Origin: Streptomyces umbrinus
GTDB taxonomy: Bacteria > Actinomycetota > Actinomycetes > Streptomycetales > Streptomycetaceae
Direction: 5' to 3'
Length of the DNA stretch: 64,000 nt
Assembly (NCBI RefSeq): GCF_030817415.1
Contig: NZ_JAUSZI010000002.1
Coordinates: 12,189,501-12,253,500 of the forward strand
Part shown: in pieces, positions 17,464-25,633 of the stretch
Layout: the number at the start of each line of letters is the position of its first letter
Numbering within the stretch: the first letter of the stretch is position 1
Made by a program: the position numbers and the translations under genes
Notes under the pieces: generated by a model
What the model was told of the DNA's origin: nothing
Seen by the model: only the letters and a program-made list of their open reading frames with translations
Databases searched by the model: none

Positions 17464-18714
17464 GTGGTACGCGCGCTGCCGCACTGGCGTTCGCTGCGCT
17501 GGAAGATCGCGCTGCTCGTCACCGTGGCGTGCTGTGCCATCGCGGTGACCGTCGGGCTGCTGGTCCACCGCAGCACCCTGGAACGGTCGATGAACGACGG
17601 TGCAGCCAAGGCCCTGACCCAGTTGGCCGACGCTGTGGAGGACTACGAGCGGGACGGCGTCCCGCCCGACGGTCTGGTCGTCTCGCCCGGGGAGATGCCC
17701 GACGAACTCCTGCGCCGTCTCCAGGACCGGCAGGGCAGGGCGGTCGGCTCCGCCACCTGGTACGACGGCGACAGCCCCGGCGACCACCCCTCGATGTGGG
17801 CCGTTCGGACCCTCCGTGGCGCTCCCGTGGCGGTGAGCGCCGACATGACCTCCGACCTGCTCACCCGGCGGGCGCTGGACCGGCACATGTGGAAGTACTC
17901 CCTGGCGGCGCTGGCGGTCGTCGTACCGCTGTCGGCGCTCGCCGCCGAGTTGCCGAACCGGAGGCTGCGCCGGGTGGCGCGGACCGCCCGCCGGATCGCC
18001 GGGGGCGACCTGGCCGCCAGGACCGCGGCCGGTGGCCGGGGCGGTGACGAGATCACCGAGATCTCGGCCACCGTCGACTCGATGGCCGACAGTCTGCGCG
18101 AACGTCTGCTGACCGAGCAGCGCTTCACCGCCGACGTCGCCCATGAGTTGCGTACGCCACTCATGGGCTTGGTGACCGCGAGCGGGCTGCTTCCCGAGGG
18201 CGAGACCACCGACCTGGTGCGTGACCGGGTGGGGGTGCTGCGGACGCTGGTGGAGGAGCTGCTGGAGATCTCCCGGCTCGACGCGGGCGCCGAGCGGGCC
18301 GAACTCAGGCCCGTACCGCTCGCCGACATGGTCGGAGAGTCCGTGGCCCGCACCGGGCTGGACACGCGGTTCACCGCCACCGGTGCCCTGTCGGCGGAGA
18401 CCGATCCGCGCCGGCTCGACCGGATCGTCGCCAACCTCGTCGTCAACGCCCACCGGCACGGCCGCACGCTCGTCGAGGTCGAGGTGGCCGGGACGACCGT
18501 GACCGTACGGGACCACGGCCCGGGCTTCCCGGCGGAGCTGCTCGCGGACGGCCCGCAGCGATTCCGCACGGGTGCGTCGGAGCGCGGCCACGGGCACGGC
18601 CTCGGGCTGACCATCGCGCTGGGGCAGGCCCGGGTCATCGGGGCGTCGCTGGAGTTCGCGAACGCTCCCGATGGCGGGGCGCTCGCCACCCTCCGGCTGC
18701 CGCCCGCGGGCTGA
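17464..18714 (+). CDS. Sensor histidine kinase of the OmpR pair
   Basis: The protein is 416 residues from GTG 17464. A first membrane helix (IALLVTVACCAIAVTVGLLV), a periplasmic/extracellular sensor of about 120 residues and a second helix (YSLAALAVVVPLSALAAE) are followed by a HAMP segment. HisKA has FTADVAHELRTPLMGLVTAS with the phospho-acceptor His. HATPase_c follows with NLVVNAHRHGRT, VRDHGPGFP and RGHGHGLGLTIALG. It would sense the cell envelope and phosphorylate the upstream regulator. The D,D-carboxypeptidase and VanJ-like genes downstream suggest a cell-wall signal. Confidence 0.94.
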   Translation: MVRALPHWRSLRWKIALLVTVACCAIAVTVGLLVHRSTLERSMNDGAAKALTQLADAVEDYERDGVPPDGLVVSPGEMPDELLRRLQDRQGRAVGSATWYDGDSPGDHPSMWAVRTLRGAPVAVSADMTSDLLTRRALDRHMWKYSLAALAVVVPLSALAAELPNRRLRRVARTARRIAGGDLAARTAAGGRGGDEITEISATVDSMADSLRERLLTEQRFTADVAHELRTPLMGLVTASGLLPEGETTDLVRDRVGVLRTLVEELLEISRLDAGAERAELRPVPLADMVGESVARTGLDTRFTATGALSAETDPRRLDRIVANLVVNAHRHGRTLVEVEVAGTTVTVRDHGPGFPAELLADGPQRFRTGASERGHGHGLGLTIALGQARVIGASLEFANAPDGGALATLRLPPAG

Positions 18715-18853
18715 CGCCGAACGGCCGATACCGAACGGATGCCCGGCCGAGCGGTGCCCGATCCGTGGCCGGAGCCGAGCGGAGATCCGCCCCGCGGAAG
18801 GTGGTCGACGTGCGTGAACGCCGCGCACCCGCCCCCTTGGAGGTGTCCCTCCC

Positions 18854-19879
18854 ATGTCACCGGTTCCCTTTTCCGGAGAGCCCGGCGCAGGCCGGGCCCA
18901 GCCCTCGTGGTCCACCGGCTCATGGCTTCCGCCCCGCCGGCATGACCGGTCCGGGCGGCGCTTCACGGCCGGCCTCGCCGCGGGCGCCACCGCACTGGTC
19001 ACCCTGGCGGTCCTCGCCGTCGCCGTGCTCACCTCCGGCAACAGCCCGGGAACCGGAGCGGGTTCGCTGCCGTGGCCGGCGGAGGGGCAGACGAGCGTGG
19101 TGGTCGAGGGCATCGGCGCCCACGGTGCCCTCGGTACGCGGGGCGAGCGGACACCGGTGCCGATCGCCAGCGTCACCAAGGTGATGACCGCCTACGTGAT
19201 CCTCCGCGACCGTCCGCTGCACACGGGCGAGGACGGCCCCCTCGTCACCGTCGACCGGACCGCCGCGAACGAGTCCGTCTCGGGCGTGGAGTCGAGCGTG
19301 CCGGTCAGGGAGGGTATGCGGCTGAGTGAACGACAGCTGCTGGAACTGCTGTTGATCCCCTCCGGCAACAACATCGCCCGGCTGCTGGCCCGCTGGAACG
19401 CCGGCTCGCAGGAGGCCTTCGTCACGAAGATGAACCGGGCCGCCCGTGACCTGGGGATGCGCCACACCACCTACACCGGCGCCAGCGGCATCGAACCCAC
19501 GACCACCAGCACCTCGGCCGACCAGCTGAGGCTGGCCCGCCGGGTCATGCGCGACGAGGTGTTCCGGACCATCGTCGCCATGCCCAGCACCACCGTGCCC
19601 GGTGTCCCCGGGACGATCCGCAACACCAACACCCTGCTCGGCACGGCGAGCGTGATCGGCCTCAAGACCGGCTCCAGCACTCCCGCCGGCGGCGCCCTGA
19701 TGTGGGCGGCCACCGCGTCCGACAAGGACGGCCGGGACCGGCTGATCCTCGGAGTGGTGCTGCACCAGCGCGCCGGTACCGACCCCCGGCAGGGGCTGCG
19801 GGCCGCTCTCGCCACGAGCCACGCGCTGATCGAGGGCGTACGGCGATGGCTGTCGACGACCTCGCCCGGAACACGGTGA
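18854..19879 (+). CDS. Membrane-anchored D-alanyl-D-alanine carboxypeptidase
   Basis: The protein is 341 residues. A basic N-terminal tail of about 40 residues, one membrane helix (GATALVTLAVLAVAVLTS) and then a penicillin-binding low-molecular-weight domain. The active site shows SxxK in ASVTKVMTAY, SGN in LIPSGNNIARLL and KTG in GLKTGSSTPAGG. It removes the terminal D-Ala from peptidoglycan stem peptides outside the membrane. That activity lowers the D-Ala-D-Ala target of glycopeptides when paired with VanJ-like functions. It lies 139 bases after the kinase and 7 bases before the VanJ-like gene. Confidence 0.94.
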   Translation: MSPVPFSGEPGAGRAQPSWSTGSWLPPRRHDRSGRRFTAGLAAGATALVTLAVLAVAVLTSGNSPGTGAGSLPWPAEGQTSVVVEGIGAHGALGTRGERTPVPIASVTKVMTAYVILRDRPLHTGEDGPLVTVDRTAANESVSGVESSVPVREGMRLSERQLLELLLIPSGNNIARLLARWNAGSQEAFVTKMNRAARDLGMRHTTYTGASGIEPTTTSTSADQLRLARRVMRDEVFRTIVAMPSTTVPGVPGTIRNTNTLLGTASVIGLKTGSSTPAGGALMWAATASDKDGRDRLILGVVLHQRAGTDPRQGLRAALATSHALIEGVRRWLSTTSPGTR

Positions 19880-19886
19880 GACGGCA

Positions 19887-20879
19887 GTGACAAACTCCCT
19901 CGACACCGCGCCCGCCCGGCCGGAACCCGATTCCATCCGCCCGCGGAACGAGGACACCGGCGTCCGGCGGCCGCCGCTGGTCCTCGGCTCGCTCGCGGTC
20001 CTGGCCACGCTGGTGATGCTGGGCCACGCCCTCGTCCCCAACCGGGTCGGCCGTCTCGGCAGCCTCGTCGAGACCTTCCTGCCCTGGACGGGTCTGGCCG
20101 TGCCGCTGCTGCTCCTGTGCACGCTGGCTCGCCGGTCCAGGGCCGCCGCCGTGTCCGTGGCCGTGCTGCCGGCCGTCGTCTGGTGCTCGCTCTTCGGCGG
20201 GACACTCGTCGACAAACGGGAGGACGGCGGCAACCTGACCGTCGTGACGCACAACGTCAACGAACACAATCCGCGGCCGGTGCGCACCGCCCGTGCCCTG
20301 GCCGCCTCCGGCGCGGACGTGGTGGCTCTCGAAGAGCTGGGCGGCCCGTCGACAGCGGCGTACGAGAGAACGCTGGCCGGCACCTACCCGTACCACTCCG
20401 TGCAGGGCACGGTCGGTCTGTGGAGCAGGTATCCGGTCGCCGACGCCCGTGCGGTCGACATCGCGCCCTGGCCACGTGCCCTGCGCGCCACCGTCCGCAC
20501 GCCCGAGGGACCGGTCGCGGTCTTCGTCGTCCATCTGATGTCCGTCCGCTTCACCGCCGGCTCGGGGTTCACCTCCGACGCACGTGACGCGGCCGCGCGG
20601 CGACTCGCCGCCGCCGTGCGCGCCGAGCCGCTCCCCCGCACGATCCTCGTGGGCGACCTGAACGGCACGACCGACGACCGGGCGTTTTCCGGGCTCACCT
20701 CCCAACTGCGGTCCGTGCAGGCTGAGTCGGGCGCGGGGTTCGGTGCCAGCTGGCCGGCCTCGTTCCCGGTGGCCCGGATCGACCACATCCTCGTACGCGG
20801 TGTGGAGCCGCGGTCGGCCTGGACCCTCCCGGCCACCGGCAGCGACCACCTGGCGGTGGCGGCGTCGGTGCGGGTGTGA
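19887..20879 (+). CDS. VanJ-like membrane EEP-family phosphatase
   Basis: The protein is 330 residues from a GTG 7 bases after the carboxypeptidase stop. Three N-terminal membrane helices (LVLGSLAVLATLVMLGHAL, FLPWTGLAVPLLLLCTLA, AVSVAVLPAVVWCSLFGG) precede an endonuclease/exonuclease/phosphatase domain facing outside: VVTHNVNEHN, VVALEELGG, ILVGDLNGTTDD and the final ATGSDHLAVAAS. This is the architecture of Streptomyces VanJ, which confers teicoplanin resistance and is thought to act on lipid-linked wall intermediates. Whether this paralogue gives resistance is not known. Confidence 0.88.
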   Translation: MTNSLDTAPARPEPDSIRPRNEDTGVRRPPLVLGSLAVLATLVMLGHALVPNRVGRLGSLVETFLPWTGLAVPLLLLCTLARRSRAAAVSVAVLPAVVWCSLFGGTLVDKREDGGNLTVVTHNVNEHNPRPVRTARALAASGADVVALEELGGPSTAAYERTLAGTYPYHSVQGTVGLWSRYPVADARAVDIAPWPRALRATVRTPEGPVAVFVVHLMSVRFTAGSGFTSDARDAAARRLAAAVRAEPLPRTILVGDLNGTTDDRAFSGLTSQLRSVQAESGAGFGASWPASFPVARIDHILVRGVEPRSAWTLPATGSDHLAVAASVRV

Positions 20880-20920
20880 GCGCGGGCTTCCGGAACGGCC
20901 AGCTTGATCTCCTGGAACTG

Positions 20921-20961
20921 GCTGCCCCTGCGCGCTTGCGCTCCGAGCGCGTAAGGGCAGC
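20921..20961 (+). terminator. Terminator after the envelope operon
   Basis: A long hairpin lies 42 bases after the VanJ-like stop: GCTGCCC...GCGCGCT pairs with AGCGCG...GGGCAGC with small internal mismatches. It lies in the right place to end the four-gene transcript. Confidence 0.75.
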
Positions 20962-21220
20962 CCTCCGTTCCCGCCTTCTCTCAACGGAATGTGCCCAACG
21001 TCCCTCACCCCCTGAAGCGCCATAACCTGCGCGAATGCTCGGCAGCTCTAGATAAGCGCGGAGGCACCCCGCCGCACACAGAAATCGAACCGTCCAGCAG
21101 ACACGACAGCAGCCGACACCATCCCAGCTTCCTGTGTGTCGGTAAGGATCATGTCACCAGCCGCAAAGTGGTCCGGAGACCGGAAAGCCGTCAGCGCTGA
21201 GGCGTATGGGCGTCGTCGAG

Positions 21221-22069
21221 TTACTCGCGGACCTGAGCGTTCACTATGGGATGCGCGTCACCACTGTCCGCGCCCAGGCCCACGAGCAGGCGCAGCGCGT
21301 CCTCGGCGGGGCTGCCGGGGGCCGCGGACAGCACCAGCAGCTCCATGCCCGATTCATCTGGTAGTGCGAAGTTCTCCTGGTGCAGTTCCAGCAGTCCGAT
21401 CAGCGGGTGCCGGTACGCCTTGCGTCCATGTGTGCGGGCGCGCACGTCTGCGCGGGCCCAGAGGCGGCGGAAGCGCTCGCTGCCCATCGCCAGTTCGCCG
21501 ATGAGCGAGGCCAGGCGGGGGTCCTCGGGGTATTTGCCGGCGGCCAGGCGCAGGTGCCCGACCACGTCGAGGGTGCAGTTTTCCCAGTCCGCGTAAAGGC
21601 CGCGCTCGGCCTCCTCAAGGAAGATGTGCCGGGCGGTGTTCAGGCCCGGCATCGGCCGGCCGTAGAGGAGCCCGGCGAGGTGGTTCCCGGCGAGCACGTC
21701 CAGGCGGTGGTCCATGATCAGCGCGGGTGCGTCGGCGACCAGATCGATAACGCGTAGCAGCTCCGGCCGGACCCGCCCGCCCGGCGCCTTCGCACGGCGG
21801 CGGCGCTGCCGGGCGAGCCGGTCGAGGTGCCCGCGTTCGGTCTCGTCGAGGCCGAGGACGCGGGCGAGCGCGTCGAGGACCTGTTCGGAGGGCTGGGTCG
21901 CGCGGCCCTGCTCCAATCGTACGTAGTAGTCGACGCTGACTCCGGACAGGTGCGCGACCTCTTCGCGGCGCAGCCCTTCGACCCGGCGGCGGCTGTCGGT
22001 GGGGATGCCGACGGCCGCCGGGTCGACCCGGGAACGCCGGGTCCGCAGGAAGCCCGCAAGGTCGTCCAT
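21221..22069 (-). CDS. XRE-family regulator, MmyB-like
   Basis: The protein is 282 residues from ATG 22069 (MDDLAGFLRTRRSRVDP). HTH: GLRREEVAHLSGVSVDYYVR, then LEQGRATQPSEQVLDALARV. The MmyB-like ligand domain has LIMDHRLDVLAGNHLAGLLY, GHLRLAAGKYPEDPRLASL and HPLIGLLELHQENFAL. It is divergent from the quinone-reductase-like gene at 22209 with 139 bases between, the usual arrangement in which this regulator class controls its neighbour in response to a small ligand. Confidence 0.93.
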   Translation of the reverse strand: MDDLAGFLRTRRSRVDPAAVGIPTDSRRRVEGLRREEVAHLSGVSVDYYVRLEQGRATQPSEQVLDALARVLGLDETERGHLDRLARQRRRRAKAPGGRVRPELLRVIDLVADAPALIMDHRLDVLAGNHLAGLLYGRPMPGLNTARHIFLEEAERGLYADWENCTLDVVGHLRLAAGKYPEDPRLASLIGELAMGSERFRRLWARADVRARTHGRKAYRHPLIGLLELHQENFALPDESGMELLVLSAAPGSPAEDALRLLVGLGADSGDAHPIVNAQVRE

Positions 22070-22208
22070 GCCCCTCAGTATGGCCTCGGTGGTGCCCGTG
22101 AAGGTGGTCCTGCCGATACCAGGAAGTCCCGTCCGACGGAAGAGGAGCCCCTGAACGCCCGGCGCCGCGGCGCCCAGGATCGGAGGCATCCGATCCGAAG
22201 GAGTTCTC

Positions 22209-22988
22209 ATGAAGACGCTGATCGTCTACGCCCACCCGGAACCGAAGTCGCTCAACAGCTCGCTGAAGGACCTCGCGGTGTCCACCTTGGAGACCGCCGG
22301 ACACGAGGTACGGGTGAGCGATCTGTACGCGATGAACTGGAAGGCGGTCGTGGACGCCGCGGACTACGGCCCCGACGCCTCACGTCCGCTGAAGGTCGCC
22401 CTGGACTCGGGCCGGGCCTTCGACGCCGGAACGCTCACCCCGGACGTCCTCGCCGAGCAGGAGAAGCTGCTGTGGGCCGACACGATCATCTTCCAGTTCC
22501 CGCTGTGGTGGTACACGATGCCCGCGATCCTCAAAGGCTGGGTGGACCGGGTGTTCACCTACCACTTCGCGTACGGCGTCGGCGAGCACAGCGACACCAA
22601 ATACGGCGAGCGCTTCGGCGAAGGCACCCTCGCTGGCAGGAGGGCTCTGCTGTCGGTGACCGCCGGCGGCCCGGAGTCGCACTACGCCGCTCGCGGGATC
22701 AACGGCCCCATCGATGATCTGCTGTTCCCGATCCACCACGGCATCCTCTACTACCCGGGCATCGAGGTGCTGCCGCCGTTCGTGCTGTACGGCACCGACC
22801 GGATGACCAGCGTGGAGTACCCGGATGTCGCCAAGGCCTGGGAGCAGCGCCTGCTCACCCTGGAGTCGACCGAGCCGATCGCGTTCCGGCCGCAGAACTT
22901 CGGTGACTACGAGATCCCCTCACTGCACCTCAAGGAGGGACGGGAGCCGGCGGGCCGCACGGGTTTCGGGCTGCACGTGCGCGGCTAA
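22209..22988 (+). CDS. NAD(P)H dehydrogenase (quinone) / flavodoxin-2 family
   Basis: The protein is 259 residues, starting MKTLIVYAHPEPKSLNSSLK, the FMN/FAD-binding first strand and loop of the Flavodoxin_2 fold. Further motifs are TIIFQFPLWWYTMPAILKGW and LSVTAGGPESHYAARG, typical of NQO1/MdaB-type two-electron reductases. AAGGAG lies just before the start. It probably detoxifies quinones or similar electrophiles in the cytosol using NAD(P)H, likely under the divergent XRE regulator. Its end overlaps an IS3 fragment by 4 bases on the other strand. Confidence 0.94.
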   Translation: MKTLIVYAHPEPKSLNSSLKDLAVSTLETAGHEVRVSDLYAMNWKAVVDAADYGPDASRPLKVALDSGRAFDAGTLTPDVLAEQEKLLWADTIIFQFPLWWYTMPAILKGWVDRVFTYHFAYGVGEHSDTKYGERFGEGTLAGRRALLSVTAGGPESHYAARGINGPIDDLLFPIHHGILYYPGIEVLPPFVLYGTDRMTSVEYPDVAKAWEQRLLTLESTEPIAFRPQNFGDYEIPSLHLKEGREPAGRTGFGLHVRG

Positions 22989-23230
22989 CCGCCGACGAAG
23001 GACAGGACGAGCTGGGGCGCGAACCCGAGGAGCAGCCCGTCGGTGGTGAGCCGGTCCTCGCGCTCGCCGGCATCGGTCCCGGCCTGGCGGATCCAGCCGC
23101 GCAGCGCCTCGGGACGGACGCCCAGCTCGGCGGCCATCCGCTTGAGCACAGGCTTCGGCTCGGTGGTGCGGTACATCCGGACCGCACGCTCACGCAACTC
23201 CAGCGGATGTTCCTCGGGGCAGTCATATTC
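22985..23230 (-). pseudogene. IS3-family OrfA fragment
   Basis: The minus-strand frame has EHPLELRERAVRMYRT and then MAAELGVRPEALRGWIRQAG, the N-terminal HTH_Tnp_1 region of IS3 OrfA. It ends early in unrelated residues next to the quinone-reductase stop. No OrfB follows. It is a remnant only. Confidence 0.75.
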
Positions 23231-23461
23231 AAAGGTCCTCTCATCCCCCAGGGATGTCTGCTTCCCCCCGGGGGCCTGTGGTGTTTCGGTTCGGCTCTCG
23301 CGGACGTCGGCCCGAACGTGCTCGGCTCCATACGGTGGGGACCGGGAGCGGAAGGAGTGGTCCCCGTCGTCGGCGAACAGCGCGTCTCGCACCGCTCGAT
23401 CGGGACCCCTCCCGGCTCACCGACGGTAGAACGGTGGCCTGTTGAGAGGGAGATGGGCGTC

Positions 23462-23848
23462 ATGGTCGAGCAGACCGCAAGCCGGACGGGAGCGGTGTGG
23501 TCGTATCTGGGTACGGCGCTGGTGGGCTTCACGTTCGTCGGCATCTTCGTAATCTGGCTGGTCCCCGTCGTCATCCGTGCGCGGACACAAAACCCGTGGA
23601 CCCGCGAGCATGCCACGCACGCCGCGAACTTCGGCCTCACCGTGCTCATTGCACTCCTCGGCGGAGCCATGGTGTCGGCCCTGCTCGGGCTTCCGGCGTC
23701 ATACCCGCAGTCCCAGCCACTGCCGATACTCCTGTGGTCGTGCTACACGCTGGTGGGACTTGTCGCCCTGCTGGTCGGGGCCCTGCGCACTGGACTCGGG
23801 CAGGACTTCCGGTTCGTCAAATCGATCTCCCTGCGCCTGCTGGGCTGA
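23462..23848 (+). CDS. Small membrane protein, DUF4870-like
   Basis: The protein is 128 residues from ATG 23462, with GAGGGAG at the better spacing than for the ATG at 23453. Three membrane segments are evident: VWSYLGTALVGFTFVGIFVI, NFGLTVLIALLGGAMVSALL and LLWSCYTLVGLVALLVGAL. The motif NPWTREHATHAANF before the second helix resembles the DUF4870 signature, a family of unknown role. It is a single gene between remnants. Confidence 0.7.
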   Translation: MVEQTASRTGAVWSYLGTALVGFTFVGIFVIWLVPVVIRARTQNPWTREHATHAANFGLTVLIALLGGAMVSALLGLPASYPQSQPLPILLWSCYTLVGLVALLVGALRTGLGQDFRFVKSISLRLLG

Positions 23849-24080
23849 CCGCCCCAAAAGCCCCTGGGTCAGCCACTACCACCGACGGAGCGCCCCCTTC
23901 CCGCCCGCCTCAAGACCTCCGGCTGTCAAGCCGGGGCTCAGGCGAAGCAAAGTGCCATCAACGCCCGGCACGCTGACCACAACGAATGTCGAACGGCTCG
24001 GAGAGGACGTGATGGCGCTCCGGTCGTCGTCACTTACGTAGGGGGCCGGTGCATCGATTCGTGGAAACAGGAGGAGCGGT

Positions 24081-24297
24081 ATGTCCTGGCTGATCGTCGG
24101 GGGTGAGCTGGCGGTCGTGGCGTTCGTGGTGGTCGTCGTGCGCGGGGTCCTGAGGCACGGGACGGAGGAGCCGGCCCTGGTCGCACTGTGGCTCGTCGGT
24201 ACCACGGCGGTGCTCGGCCTGGGGTCGTGGGGGCTGATGCTGCTGCCCCCCGTCAACGATGCCGTCCTCGGCGATAAGCCGCGCGACCTGAGGGACT
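24081..24297 (+). pseudogene. Small membrane protein gene fused to a Crp remnant
   Basis: It has a strong ribosome binding site (AGGAGGAG) before the ATG. The first 70 codons give two hydrophobic segments (MSWLIVGGELAVVAFVVVVV and ALWLVGTTAVLGLGSWGLML), then PPVNDAVLGDKPRDL. At about 24297 the frame runs into a fragment of a Crp-family regulator read in the wrong frame, so the native C-terminus is lost. No family is recognised. Confidence 0.5.
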
Positions 24298-24435
24298 TCG
24301 CGCGCACTCGCCGGCACCTCCCGCGAGACCTGCACCAAGGTCCTGGGCGCTTACGCGGACCGTGGCCTGCTACACCTGGCCCGGGGCCGCATCACGGTCC
24401 TGGATCCTGCGCGCCTGAAGGACGAAGCCGGATAA
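24298..24435 (+). pseudogene. Crp/Fnr-family regulator, C-terminal remnant
   Basis: The frame reads SRALAGTSRETCTKVLGAYA, then DRGLLHLARGRITVLDPARL and KDEAG before TAA. This is the recognition helix and wing of an HTH_Crp domain with the characteristic end 'GRITVLDPARL'. The cNMP-binding part is missing. It joins the preceding membrane gene out of frame. Confidence 0.82.
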
Positions 24436-24592
24436 GGCCCCTGCTGTGGAAGCGAGGCTTCCCTCGGACGGGCCCTCCTGGTCTGCGACGTGACCGACGA
24501 CCGGGGCTGACAAGCCCGCCCCGGTGGTACGGGGGAGTCCACCGGAGCAGGCAGTCCCAGCATGGCAGACCTGCGGCTCCAAACGATCCACT

Positions 24593-24748
24593 TCACGCCG
24601 GCTGCTTCACCATGACCTTGCCGCAGAAGCACGTCGGGCTCTGCCGACCAGTGGAGATGAGCGGACCCGCCTTGGTCACGGTCAGCTCGCACCCGCAGTC
24701 CGCCTCAGGGCAGCGGTAGACCTCACCTTCACGGAACGGCATGGTCAT
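24593..24748 (-). CDS. 51-residue zinc-ribbon protein
   Basis: This very short gene reads MTMPFREGEVYRCPEADCGC then ELTVTKAGP, with CFCGKVMVK near the end. Four cysteines (C13, C18 or C20, C41 and C43 region) form a CxxxxC...CxC type metal ribbon. GAGAGG lies 6 bases before the ATG. It is read from a MerR-type promoter at 24785-24816, so induction by a metal or thiol stress is likely. No enzyme role can be given; it could be a metal-buffering protein. Confidence 0.7.
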   Translation of the reverse strand: MTMPFREGEVYRCPEADCGCELTVTKAGPLISTGRQSPTCFCGKVMVKQPA

Positions 24749-24784
24749 CACCTCTCTCGTCGCGTCTTCCTCGGTACGTCCGCG

Positions 24785-24816
24785 ACGCTAGAACCCGGCC
24801 CCCGGGGCAAGGTCAA
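24785..24816 (-). promoter_or_regulatory. MerR-type promoter/operator before the zinc-ribbon gene
   Basis: On the minus strand a -35 TTGACC and a -10 TAGCGT are 20 bases apart, longer than the normal 17, with an imperfect dyad (ACCTTGCC ... GGCCGGGT) between. Over-long spacers with such dyads are the hallmark of MerR-activated promoters. The predicted transcript starts about 30 bases before the 51-residue gene. No intact MerR gene is adjacent. Confidence 0.6.
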
Positions 24817-25114
24817 TAGCGGAGGAAGGAGGTGACGACCGTGACTCCGCGAGCATTGAGCACTGTGCATCGTGAAGTTGCTGGTGACGGGTCTGGTGTG
24901 CGCGGGGTTAGGGATGCTCGTGCTGGTCGCGGGCGGATGACTTCGGCGAAGATCGTCGGTCACCGGGAGACTTGGCAGTTCGTCAGGACCAGCAGAGCCC
25001 TCACCAGCGCGGTCGCCCACCTCGGGTCGGTGCGTACCTTGCCGAGCACGCGCCAGACACCTCACGATGCCAACGGGTCAAGCAGCGTTGGCGAGTTCGG
25101 TGGGGTACGCGGTG

Positions 25115-25327
25115 AGTTCGTCGTACTCACCCGAACTCAACCCGGACGAGCTGGTCAACGCCGACCTCAAACGCAGCCTGCCTCACACCCACCGGGCCAG
25201 GAACCAGACCGAACTCGCCTCCGAAACCCGGCGGTTCTTCCACCGTCGACAACGCCAACCTCACATTGTGCGTGGATACTTCGGCGGCCGACACGTCCGC
25301 TACGTCATCGACGAGTGGACCCCATGA
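25115..25327 (+). pseudogene. IS630-family transposase, C-terminal fragment
   Basis: The frame has YSPELNPDELVNADLKRSLP and later RRFFHRRQRQPHIVRGYF, then RYVIDEW at the end, the tail of an IS630/Tc1-like DDE transposase with its catalytic Glu replaced in the LNPDE motif region as usual for the family. The rest of the gene is missing; upstream sequence is unrelated. Confidence 0.85.
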
Positions 25328-25342
25328 GTTTTTGATCAATAG

Positions 25343-25384
25343 CGGCATGGCGCTGATCGCGGCGGCGTGATCAGCGCCATGCCG
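25343..25384. terminator. Perfect 16-bp hairpin
   Basis: CGGCATGGCGCTGATC at 25343-25358 pairs perfectly with 25369-25384 around a 10-base loop. It lies 15 bases after the IS630 remnant stop and faces the convergent S66 peptidase gene. A bidirectional terminator is most likely; an IS end is also possible. Confidence 0.6.
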
Positions 25385-25633
25385 CGCGCTCAGTGGCCGA
25401 ATAATTGCCTATTTGTTCGATATGTCCAGTGCGCGACGCCAGTGCTGTGACCGCGTACGTTCACCGGGTTGGTGATCCCTGAGGTCGGGAGGTGGGCCTC
25501 TATATCAACACGAGCCGCCAGGTGTTCATGGCCCCTCCTACAGGCCCAACGAGCGACTCATAGCGGCAGTCACCAAAGCGTGAATCGGCCCCAGGGGTGC
25601 TGCCGGGGCCATCGGCTGACTGTTCCGCGTCGC

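Noticed and set aside
17203..19179. 658-codon open frame on the minus strand
   Set aside because: It is antisense to the regulator, kinase and carboxypeptidase genes, which have clear motifs; high GC makes such shadows common.
24841..25335. Possible MerR regulator from a GTG at 24841, divergent from the zinc-ribbon gene
   Set aside because: The ribosome binding site is good, but the sequence lacks a convincing MerR helix-turn-helix; at most a degenerate start.
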